DNA from: Bacteroidales bacterium | Lineage (GTDB): Bacteria; Bacteroidota; Bacteroidia; Bacteroidales; VadinHA17 | Assembly (NCBI GenBank): GCA_030692905.1 | Contig: JAUYBT010000075.1 | Coordinates: 1 to 14,848, forward strand | DNA: 14,848 bases | Direction of reading: 5' to 3' | Shown here: in pieces, positions 7,215 to 13,864 of the stretch | How the letters are laid out: each line of letters opens with the position of its first letter | Position numbering within the stretch: the first letter of the stretch is position 1 | Translations under genes and position numbers: made by a program | The notes under the pieces: model-generated | Seen by the model: only the letters and a program-made list of their open reading frames with translations | Database searches by the model: none | Told to the model about the DNA's origin: nothing

Positions 7215-9518
7215 TTAAGAACTCTTTTTGGTTTTATCACTGTTTCCGATAATCTTAATACAATCTTCTTTAGTAAGTTTTTCTGCATCTGTACCTTTCG
7301 GCAGCCTGTAGTTTAGCTTCTTCTTAACAAGGTAAGGTCCATACCTTCCGTTCAGCAGCATTATGTCGCCAAAGTCTTTAAGAACCTTCTTTTTATCACT
7401 CTCGTTTTTTTCAAGAATAATCTCAACAGCTTTTTCAATGGTGACAGTGTAAGGGTCATCCACCCCCTTTTTTAAAGAAAAGAACTTATTTTGAAACCTG
7501 ATATACGGTCCGAATTTCCCTATCCCTACTACCATTTCTCCTCCATCATATTCCCCCAATGAACGGGGAAGGCGGAAGAGGTCCAGTGCCTCATCGAGGG
7601 TTATTGTTTCAAGGAGCTGGTTCTTTGAAAGACTGGCAAACCTGGGCTTTTCACCGTTTGCTGAGTCACTGATCTGTGCAACAGGGCCATATCTTCCCAT
7701 CCTGACAGTTACCGGTTCTCCTGTTTCAGGATGATTTCCAAGTACCCTTACCCCGGTTTTTCTCTCTTTTTTCTCAAGTGTGTTAGTTACTGTCTTATGA
7801 AACGGGGAATAGAATTTCCCGATCATCCCGGTCCATTTAAGATTACCGAGAGCAATCTCATCAAACTGCTCTTCTACTTCAGCAGTGAAATGATAATCAA
7901 CGATTTCCGAAAAATTTTCAATCAGGAAATCATTAACGATCATTCCAATATCCTGTGGGAAAAGCTTTGATTTTTCTTTTCCTGCAATTTCTGTTTTTGT
8001 TGATGTCGCCAACTTCCCTTTAAAGAGAGTAATAATTTTTAATTGACGTTTTTCTCCCGGTCTGTCTTCATGCGAAACATACCCCCGGTTCTGAATAGTT
8101 GAGATGGTTGGAGCATAGGTTGAAGGCCGGCCGATTCCCAGTTCCTCAAGCTTTTTCACAAGGCTGGCTTCAGTATATCGCGGTGGTGGTGTTGTGAATT
8201 TCTGTGTAGCAGTAATATTGTCGTACGATAGTGGCATTCCTTCCTTTACGGGTGGGATTACATATCTGTCTTCATCATTGTTTTCCTGATCAGTCGATTC
8301 AGCATAAACTCTGAGGAAACCATCAAACTTAATAACTTCCCCGTTAGCCTGAAATGTGACCGGAGAGTTATTCATATCAATTGAAATAGAGGTCTTCTCC
8401 ACCTCAGCATCTGCCATCTGAGAGGCAACTGTTCTTTTCCAGATAAGTTCGTAAAGTTTTTTCTCATTCTGACTACCTGCAGTGGTTGGATTGTCGATAT
8501 ATGCAGGACGGATAGCCTCATGTGCCTCCTGAGCACCTTTTGATTTTGTTTTAAACTGCCGGGTTTTTGAATATTTTTCACCAAACGCTGAAATGATCAT
8601 TTCCCGCGACTTGACAAGAGCCAGTTTCGAAAGATTTGTTGAGTCGGTTCTCATATATGTTATTCTTCCTGCTTCATACAGCTTCTGTGCAACAGCCATG
8701 GTTTGAGCCACGGAAAATCCCAACTTCCGGTATGCCTCCTGCTGAAGGGTAGAGGTAGTAAACGGAGGAGCCGGAAACCTGGTTCCTGGTTTTATGCTGA
8801 TACTGGCAATTGTATATTTGGAATCATTGCACAACTCAAGAAATTTTAATGCTTCTTTCTCATAAGGGAAACGCTTTGAGGCTTCTGCTTTGAGAACAGC
8901 ATTCTCTCCGGTAGCTGAATCGATTTGGAAAATTGCAGTCACCCTGAAAGCGGATTCTGTCTCAAATGAGATAATCTCCCTTTCTCTTTCAACAAGCAGC
9001 CTTACAGCTACCGACTGAACCCTGCCTGCAGAGAGTGAGGGTTGAACTTTTTTCCATAGTACCGGGGAAATCTCAAAACCAACCAGCCTGTCGAGAATAC
9101 GACGTGCCTGCTGGGAATTAACGAGGTTCATATCAACCTGCCTGGGATTTTCAATAGCATTTGAGATGGCCTCTTTAGTAATTTCATGAAATACTATTCT
9201 CTTTGTTGTTGACAGATCAAGATTTAAAACACTTGCAAGGTGCCATGCAATTGCCTCTCCTTCACGGTCCTCGTCAGAAGCGATCCAGATATTCTTCGAA
9301 TCAGCAGCAACTTTGCGCAACGCGCTTACCACTTTTGCCTTTTCCTTCGGGATTTCATAATCGGGAGTGAAATTATTTTCAACATCTATCCCCAGATTCT
9401 TTTTGGAGAGGTCTCTGATATGCCCGAAACTTGACACAACACGGAAATCTTTTCCAAGGAACTTCTCAATAGTTTTCGCTTTTGCAGGCGACTCAACAAT
9501 TACAAGATTTTCGATCAT
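7215..9518 (-). CDS. topA: Type IA DNA topoisomerase I
   Basis: A 767-residue enzyme that relaxes negative supercoils by single-strand passage. The Toprim domain starts at the N-terminus (NLVIVESPAKAKTIEKFLG) and holds the acidic triad Asp82, Asp84, Glu86 in SDEDREGEAIAWHL. The catalytic tyrosine is Tyr288 in GRITYMRTDST. QQARRILDRLVGFEISPVLW (137-156) and SLSAGRVQSVAVRLLVERER (161-180) are standard topoisomerase I motifs. The C-terminus lacks the Cys4 zinc fingers of the E. coli enzyme and instead has repeats with MGRYGPV, IGKFGPYIRF and NGRYGPYL, as in Bacteroidota TopA. Divergent from the penicillin-binding protein gene, with its own probable promoter, and followed closely by the ureohydrolase-like gene. 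Confidence 0.97.
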   Translation of the reverse strand: MIENLVIVESPAKAKTIEKFLGKDFRVVSSFGHIRDLSKKNLGIDVENNFTPDYEIPKEKAKVVSALRKVAADSKNIWIASDEDREGEAIAWHLASVLNLDLSTTKRIVFHEITKEAISNAIENPRQVDMNLVNSQQARRILDRLVGFEISPVLWKKVQPSLSAGRVQSVAVRLLVEREREIISFETESAFRVTAIFQIDSATGENAVLKAEASKRFPYEKEALKFLELCNDSKYTIASISIKPGTRFPAPPFTTSTLQQEAYRKLGFSVAQTMAVAQKLYEAGRITYMRTDSTNLSKLALVKSREMIISAFGEKYSKTRQFKTKSKGAQEAHEAIRPAYIDNPTTAGSQNEKKLYELIWKRTVASQMADAEVEKTSISIDMNNSPVTFQANGEVIKFDGFLRVYAESTDQENNDEDRYVIPPVKEGMPLSYDNITATQKFTTPPPRYTEASLVKKLEELGIGRPSTYAPTISTIQNRGYVSHEDRPGEKRQLKIITLFKGKLATSTKTEIAGKEKSKLFPQDIGMIVNDFLIENFSEIVDYHFTAEVEEQFDEIALGNLKWTGMIGKFYSPFHKTVTNTLEKKERKTGVRVLGNHPETGEPVTVRMGRYGPVAQISDSANGEKPRFASLSKNQLLETITLDEALDLFRLPRSLGEYDGGEMVVGIGKFGPYIRFQNKFFSLKKGVDDPYTVTIEKAVEIILEKNESDKKKVLKDFGDIMLLNGRYGPYLVKKKLNYRLPKGTDAEKLTKEDCIKIIGNSDKTKKSS

Positions 9519-9549
9519 TACAGAGATATTTATTCTTTTTATCAGACGA

Positions 9550-9581
9550 CAAAGTAAATCAATTAGGTACCAAACTTCAAA
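9550..9581 (-). promoter_or_regulatory. Probable topA promoter
   Basis: On the minus strand, TTTG (9581-9578), a 20-base spacer, then TTACTTTG (9557-9550). This fits the Bacteroidota pattern TTTG-N19-21-TAnnTTTG with one mismatch in the second base of the -7 box. The implied transcription start is about 25 bases before the topA ATG at 9518. Confidence 0.45.
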
Positions 9582-9610
9582 ATAAACCGTTAAGATTCTT
9601 TATTATTTAC

Positions 9611-9618
9611 TAATTTTG
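9611..9618 (+). promoter_or_regulatory. Probable -7 box of the penicillin-binding protein gene
   Basis: TAATTTTG matches TAnnTTTG exactly and ends 19 bases before the ATG at 9638, so the leader would be short, about 12-15 nt. No clear TTTG -33 element lies at the expected distance. The 119-base gap with topA (9519-9637) therefore seems to hold two divergent promoters and little else. Confidence 0.4.
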
Positions 9619-9637
9619 GACCAAACTACTTAGGTAA

Positions 9638-11989
9638 ATGAAAGGCAATTCAAACAACAAAAAATATCTGATTTGGTTCTGGGCATTATTTATTTTTCCA
9701 TTCGTTGTTGTAATAACATTGTTTGTTCTTATATCAAAGGAAAAACTGGGGCCAATGCCTTCATTCGACGAGCTTGAAAATCCGGAATATTATCTGGCTG
9801 CAGAGGTCTATTCTGAAGATGGAGTGCTTCTGGGAAAGATCAGTATTGAGAACCTGACATGGACAGAGTTTAAAGATTTTTCTCCCTATCTTGTCGATGC
9901 TCTGATAGCCACAGAAGATATACGATATAACAGACATTCGGGTATTGATATGCGTGGTCTTTGCAGGGCAGTTATCCGCACAATACTTCTGGGTCAGAGC
10001 ACTGGTGGCGGAAGTACAATTACCCAGCAGCTGGCAAAGCAACTTTACCCGAGAGATACCGCCAGAACGTCTGCCCTTATGAGGAAGGTCAAACTTGGTG
10101 TATTCAAGTTCAAGGAGTGGCAGACAGCCGTTAAGCTTGAACGAAGCTATACCAAGGAAGAGATCATAACCATGTACCTTAATAAATTTAATTTTAGTTA
10201 TAATGCAATAGGAATAAGGTCAGCAGCAAGGGTTTATTTCAATACAACTCCCGATTCGCTGAACATCCAGCAGTCAGCAGTTCTGATCGGAATGCTTAAG
10301 GCTTCCACAAGGTATAACCCGGTGAGGAATTATGATCTTATGCTTCAGCGGCGGAATGTTGTTATCTCCCAGATGGCAAAATACGGATACCTCACATCTT
10401 CGGTAGCAGACTCAGTTAAAAAATTACCTATTGAGGTAGACTTTAAGGTTGAGGATCATAATACAGGACTTGCCACTTACCTGAGGCAGTACATAACGAA
10501 CACGATGCGAAAGCCTGAACCCGACAGAGATAAATATGTTCAGCAATCATCTTATGAAGATGCATTATGGGAATGGGAAAACAATCCGCTTTATGGCTGG
10601 TGTATTAAGAATAAAAAACCGGATGGAACAAGTTATAACGTGTATAAAGACGGGCTGAAAATATATACAACTATTAACTCCCGTATGCAGAAATTTGCAG
10701 AAGAGGCTATGGCTGAACATCTTTCGAAAGAGGTTCAGCCAGAATTTTATAAGAGAGCAAAAGGTTTCAAAAACCCTCCTTATTCTGATGATCTTACGAG
10801 GAAAGAGGTTGATGAGATCATGATGTCTTCTGTTGAAAGAACCGACAGATATTCTTCAATGAGACGAGCCGGAGTGCCTGAAGATTCTATAATGCTTGCT
10901 TTTAATACTCCGGTAAAAATGAGAGTCTTTTCATGGAAGGGAGACAGGGATACAACTATGACACCCCTTGACTCTTTAAGATACTACAAGTTTTTTATCA
11001 GGTCTTCCTTCCTTGTTGAAGATCCTCACAACGGCTATGTTAAGGTTTATGTGGGAGGACCTGATTTCAGATATTTTAAATATGATGCTGTAACACAGCA
11101 GAAAAAACAGGTTGGAAGCACAATAAAGCCTTTCCTTTATACAATTGCAATGCAAAACGGATATTCTCCATGCTATGAGGTGGAGGATATTCCAAGATCT
11201 TTCGATCTCCCTGGCGATACTATTCCCTATACACCAAGAAGCTCCGGACCAAAAGAATTCCATGGCAAAATGGTCACATTAGCCTGGGGGCTGGCTCATT
11301 CGGAAAATTATATTTCAGCATGGTTAATGCAGCAATTCAAGCCAACGGCCGTAACTGACCTTATGCACAAGATGGGGGTCAGAAGTTTTATTGATCCGGT
11401 TATTTCAATATTTTTAGGTACTTCCGATATTAAGCTGGAGGAGATGGTCGGCGCTTATGGCACTTTTGCCAATAAAGGGGTATATACAAGACCAATGTAT
11501 GTAACGCGTATTGAAGACAAGAATGGAAATACAATTTCGAGGTTTACACCAAAAATTGAAGAGGTATTAAGAGAAGACCAGGCCTATCTGATGCTTAATC
11601 TTCTGCTGGGGGTTATAAAGACCGGAACCGGTGGAAGAATCAGAAGGGAGCCTTATAATCTATTGAACCAGATTGGAGGGAAAACCGGAACAACACAAAA
11701 CCATTCCAATGGATGGTTTATGGGTGTCACACCCAATTTGGTAGGTGGCGTATGGAGCGGTTGGGAGGACCAGGCAATCCATTTTGAAACATTAGATGAA
11801 GGACAAGGGGCTAATATGGCGCTGCCAATCATGGCTATATTCCTTAAAAAAGTATATGCTGATCCTCAGTTCGGGATCATGGAGGCCGATGAGTTTGAGC
11901 GTCCCGTCGATTTCAACTGGGAACTCGATTGCGATAAGGTTAAAAAAGAAAATTCTCGCAGGGATAATTCACGAAGGGAAAGATATTAA
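9638..11989 (+). CDS. mrcA: Class A penicillin-binding protein (PBP1A type, bifunctional)
   Basis: A 783-residue inner-membrane protein that polymerises glycan strands and cross-links peptidoglycan. There is a short basic cytoplasmic tail and one transmembrane helix (about 11-32). The glycosyltransferase (GT51) domain has Glu93 in ATEDIRYNRHSGID, GQSTGGGSTITQQLAKQLY at 119-137, and RSYTKEEIITMYLNKF at 169-184. The transpeptidase domain has the nucleophile Ser494 in GSTIKPF, SEN at 555-557, and KTGTT at 682-686. All catalytic motifs are intact. The region between the two domains is long and lysine/acid-rich (about 285-450), so the SxxK motif comes late. The C-terminus is short and basic (NSRRDNSRRERY). 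Gene symbol is assigned by family only. Divergent from topA and convergent with radA. Confidence 0.95.
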   Translation: MKGNSNNKKYLIWFWALFIFPFVVVITLFVLISKEKLGPMPSFDELENPEYYLAAEVYSEDGVLLGKISIENLTWTEFKDFSPYLVDALIATEDIRYNRHSGIDMRGLCRAVIRTILLGQSTGGGSTITQQLAKQLYPRDTARTSALMRKVKLGVFKFKEWQTAVKLERSYTKEEIITMYLNKFNFSYNAIGIRSAARVYFNTTPDSLNIQQSAVLIGMLKASTRYNPVRNYDLMLQRRNVVISQMAKYGYLTSSVADSVKKLPIEVDFKVEDHNTGLATYLRQYITNTMRKPEPDRDKYVQQSSYEDALWEWENNPLYGWCIKNKKPDGTSYNVYKDGLKIYTTINSRMQKFAEEAMAEHLSKEVQPEFYKRAKGFKNPPYSDDLTRKEVDEIMMSSVERTDRYSSMRRAGVPEDSIMLAFNTPVKMRVFSWKGDRDTTMTPLDSLRYYKFFIRSSFLVEDPHNGYVKVYVGGPDFRYFKYDAVTQQKKQVGSTIKPFLYTIAMQNGYSPCYEVEDIPRSFDLPGDTIPYTPRSSGPKEFHGKMVTLAWGLAHSENYISAWLMQQFKPTAVTDLMHKMGVRSFIDPVISIFLGTSDIKLEEMVGAYGTFANKGVYTRPMYVTRIEDKNGNTISRFTPKIEEVLREDQAYLMLNLLLGVIKTGTGGRIRREPYNLLNQIGGKTGTTQNHSNGWFMGVTPNLVGGVWSGWEDQAIHFETLDEGQGANMALPIMAIFLKKVYADPQFGIMEADEFERPVDFNWELDCDKVKKENSRRDNSRRERY

Positions 11990-12004
11990 TTCGGCAAACG
12001 GCTC

Positions 12005-12046
12005 ACGACACACGACTCACGGCGCACGACACACGACTCACGGCAC
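12005..12046 (+). repeat. Heptamer-based tandem repeat, 2 x 21 bases
   Basis: Six consecutive heptamers run ACGACAC, ACGACTC, ACGGCGC, ACGACAC, ACGACTC, ACGGCAC. They form two 21-base units that agree at 20 of 21 positions. The array lies 15 bases after the pbp stop in the convergent gap with radA. It is GC-rich next to AT-rich flanks. Function unknown. Confidence 0.85.
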
Positions 12047-12110
12047 CAGGTTGAAGAGCAATTTATTATTTCTTCCCTGGGTCGAGCGTCGAGAGTCGTG
12101 CATCTTTTTT
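12024..12110 (+). terminator. Possible intrinsic terminator of the penicillin-binding protein gene
   Basis: The opposed heptamer arrays (GCACGAC at 12024 and GTCGTGC at 12095) can form an imperfect GC-rich stem around a loop of roughly 35 bases, followed within 3 bases by six T at 12105-12110. The orientation suits transcription of the plus-strand gene. The stem is interrupted and the loop long, so the call is tentative. The T-run overlaps the radA stop codon; there is no matching T-run for the radA direction. Confidence 0.35.
12081..12101 (-). repeat. Inverted partner heptamer array
   Basis: Three heptamers GTCGAGC, GTCGAGA, GTCGTGC on the plus strand, i.e. GCACGAC-TCTCGAC-GCTCGAC on the minus strand. 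These have the same period and a core (CACGAC / CTCGAC) similar to the array at 12005-12046, in opposite orientation. The two arrays can pair, with a perfect 7-bp core (12024-12030 with 12095-12101) and 9 of 14 matches inside it. Confidence 0.6.
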
Positions 12111-13470
12111 AACTAAAAAGTGATCTGACCAGGTTCTCAATTTTCGCTACAGGTATCACTTCAATATTCAAACCTTTCGCTGATACATTCCTGTGATATT
12201 TGGAAATATATATTTTCGTGAAGCCCATTTTTGATGCTTCCCTGATCCGTTGTTCGATACGCGAAACGGGTCTTATCTCGCCCGACAGGCCGGTTTCGCC
12301 GGAAAAACAGATCTCTCTTCCGATTGGGATATCCAGGTTAGATGATAAAACAGAGCTTATTATAGCAAGATCAATAGCAGGGTCGTTTACTTTAATGCCT
12401 CCGGCAAGATTCAGGAAAACATCTTTTACACCAAGCCTGAAACCGGCTCTTTTTTCAAGTACAGCAAGCAGCATATTAAGCCGCCGGATATCAAAACCGG
12501 TGGAACTTCTCTGGGGTGTTCCATATACGGCACTGCTTACAAGAGCTTGGGTTTCAATAAGAAAAGGTCTTAACCCGTCTACCGTGGCAGCTATTGAAAT
12601 CCCACTGAGGGCTTCATCGTGCTGATTAATAAACATTTCAGATGGATTGTCGACCTCCCGTAAACCTGTCTCAACCATTTCAAAGATGCCTATTTCGGAG
12701 GTTGCCCCAAACCTGTTTTTAACCGAACGCAGTATCCGGTAAACATAATTATTGTCACCTTCAAAATAGAGAACCACATCAACAATATGTTCAAGTACTT
12801 TCGGACCGGCAAGTGTGCCATCCTTAGTAATATGGCCAATCAGGAAGACAGGGATACCGGTTATCTTGGAGTATTTAAGTAGCTGTGCGGCACATTCCCT
12901 GACCTGCGAAACGGAGCCTGCCGAAGACTCAAGCATCCCGGTACTTATTGTCTGAATAGAGTCAATTATTATTAATCCGGGTTTAATGTTTTCGGCATGT
13001 GTCAGAATGGGTTCAAGCTCAGTCTCACTCAGAATATAACATTGAGAGTTGGAGCTCTTCATCCTTTGTGCCCTCAGGCTTATCTGTTCTTCACTCTCTT
13101 CACCGGAAACATAAAGAATTTTCTTCCCTTTAAGGGCAAGAGCAAGCTGAAGGGCAAGGGTTGATTTACCAACACCGGGTTCGCCACCGAGAAGGATTAG
13201 TGATCCTCCCACAATACCGCCGCCCAGTATCCTGTCAAGCTCCGATATGCCGGTTTTCTGACGGCCATGTTCATCTGCTTTTATATTATCCAGAAGTTCA
13301 GGTTTTCTTTTTTCCTGATTTATAACGAAAGCCGCCTCGCGTGAAGCAGCGGGAGTGATTATCTCTTCATGGTATGTATTCCACTCTTTACATGAAGGAC
13401 ACCTTCCGATCCACTTTGCCGATTCGACACCGCAATTCTGACATACAAATATTGTTTTGCTCTTTGCCAT
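12109..13470 (-). CDS. radA: DNA repair/recombination ATPase RadA
   Basis: A 453-residue protein from the ATG at 13470. It has an N-terminal C4 zinc finger (Cys10, Cys13, Cys24, Cys27 in VCQNCG and RCPSCKEW), a RecA-like core with Walker A GGEPGVGKST (95-104), Walker B LIIID (166-170) and the RadA-specific KNRFG (251-255), then a Lon-protease-like C-terminal domain ending in SLFS. RadA drives branch migration of recombination intermediates using ATP. An in-frame start 19 codons further upstream (13527) would add MGGWGGKNHHFWRGWGVKI, but that stretch is encoded by C-rich repeat copies and is not RadA-like. The start MAKSKTIFVCQNCG fits the family, whose zinc finger begins about 10 residues in. 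Converges with the penicillin-binding protein gene, with a 119-base gap. Confidence 0.96.
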   Translation of the reverse strand: MAKSKTIFVCQNCGVESAKWIGRCPSCKEWNTYHEEIITPAASREAAFVINQEKRKPELLDNIKADEHGRQKTGISELDRILGGGIVGGSLILLGGEPGVGKSTLALQLALALKGKKILYVSGEESEEQISLRAQRMKSSNSQCYILSETELEPILTHAENIKPGLIIIDSIQTISTGMLESSAGSVSQVRECAAQLLKYSKITGIPVFLIGHITKDGTLAGPKVLEHIVDVVLYFEGDNNYVYRILRSVKNRFGATSEIGIFEMVETGLREVDNPSEMFINQHDEALSGISIAATVDGLRPFLIETQALVSSAVYGTPQRSSTGFDIRRLNMLLAVLEKRAGFRLGVKDVFLNLAGGIKVNDPAIDLAIISSVLSSNLDIPIGREICFSGETGLSGEIRPVSRIEQRIREASKMGFTKIYISKYHRNVSAKGLNIEVIPVAKIENLVRSLFS

Positions 13471-13474
13471 AATC

Positions 13475-13498
13475 TTTACCCCCCAACCCCTCCAAAAA
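13475..13498 (+). repeat. C-rich intergenic repeat, copy A
   Basis: TTTACCCCCCAACCCCTCC followed by AAAAA. This is a diverged copy (one C to T change) of the element described for copy B, in the same orientation and 32 bases before it. It lies immediately upstream of the radA ATG and encodes part of the spurious RadA extension. Confidence 0.8.
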
Positions 13499-13503
13499 TG
13501 GTG

Positions 13504-13541
13504 ATTTTTACCCCCCCAACCCCCCAAATAGGGGGCTTTTT
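13504..13541 (+). repeat. C-rich intergenic repeat, copy B, with hairpin and T-run
   Basis: The most complete copy in the plus orientation: ATTTTTA, seven C, AA, six C, AAATA, five G, C, then a T-run to 13541. The last C-run and the G-run form a short perfect stem with loop AAATA followed by T6, which resembles an intrinsic terminator on the plus strand, although no plus-strand gene ends nearby. Bases 13504-13529 are a near-perfect inverted match (one extra C) to 13838-13862 in copy D. Confidence 0.85.
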
Positions 13542-13542
13542 T

Positions 13543-13704
13543 ATGATTTATTAATTCTTTAAAATTTAAAATATTTGTATTATGGATATGGTTAAATTGC
13601 TAGTAAACAATTACATAATATTCTTTGGATTGAGCAAGTAAGTTAATTTTTAATGATCAAATGCCTGAGTTAAAATTACTGAAATTTAATTAAAAATTTC
13701 TTCA
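13543..13704. other. AT-rich spacer, no gene seen
   Basis: About 160 very AT-rich bases between the oppositely oriented C-rich copies B and C. I see no open frame of note, no tRNA-like fold and no convincing TAnnTTTG box reading toward radA. A radA promoter should lie upstream of 13470, but none can be named with confidence. Part of it may be the interior of a small repeat-flanked element. Confidence 0.5.
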
Positions 13705-13706
13705 TA

Positions 13707-13737
13707 GCCTCCCTTTTGGGGGGTTGGGGGGTAAATA
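13707..13737 (-). repeat. C-rich intergenic repeat, copy C (inverted)
   Basis: On the plus strand GCCTCCC, TTTT, six G, TT, six G, TAAAT. On the minus strand this reads ATTTA, C6, AA, C6, AAAA, GGGAGG, the same plan as copy B with a weaker stem. Confidence 0.8.
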
Positions 13738-13746
13738 AGTTGATTA

Positions 13747-13788
13747 CACAGAGAGACTCAGAGGACGCACAGAGAGACACAGAGAAAA
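13747..13788 (+). repeat. CACAGAG tandem repeat, 2 x 21 bases
   Basis: Two 21-base units starting CACAGAGAGAC at 13747 and 13768, matching at 17 of 21 positions and almost purely purine apart from the C residues. The unit again divides into heptamers (CACAGAG AGACTCA GAGGACG), the same 21/7 period as the array at 12005. It sits between C-rich copies C and D. Function unknown. Confidence 0.7.
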
Positions 13789-13830
13789 CATGTAATAATA
13801 TAGTAATCAGAATGATAATGAAAAACTTAA

Positions 13831-13862
13831 GCCCCCCATTTGGGGGGTTGGGGGGTAAAAAT
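13831..13862 (-). repeat. C-rich intergenic repeat, copy D (inverted)
   Basis: On the plus strand GCCCCCC, ATTT, six G, TT, six G, TAAAAAT. The C6/G6 pair with loop ATTT forms a strong hairpin. On the minus strand it lies just after the flippase stop and might help end that transcript, but no clean T-run follows (CTTAAGTTTTTC). It is a near-perfect inverted match to copy B. Confidence 0.85.
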
Positions 13863-13864
13863 AA

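Noticed and set aside
9638..11989. Possible catalytic defect in the penicillin-binding protein
   Set aside because: GT51 Glu93, SxxK Ser494, SEN and KTGTT are all present; the protein looks fully bifunctional.
11796..12116. Open frame of 106 codons with a repeated HTTHG motif
   Set aside because: It overlaps pbp in another frame and its repeat peptide is a translation of the heptamer array.
13493..13500. CATTTTTG on the minus strand as a repeat-borne -7 box for radA
   Set aside because: One mismatch at the first base, no -33 element, and it falls in low-complexity repeat; too weak to list as a promoter.
13471..13527. N-terminal extension of RadA rich in Gly and Trp
   Set aside because: It is the translation of C-rich repeats A and B; the family start is the ATG at 13470.
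13475..13862. CRISPR-like array of regularly spaced repeats
   Set aside because: Copies are in mixed orientation with unequal spacing (about 25-290 bases), there are no uniform spacers and no cas genes.
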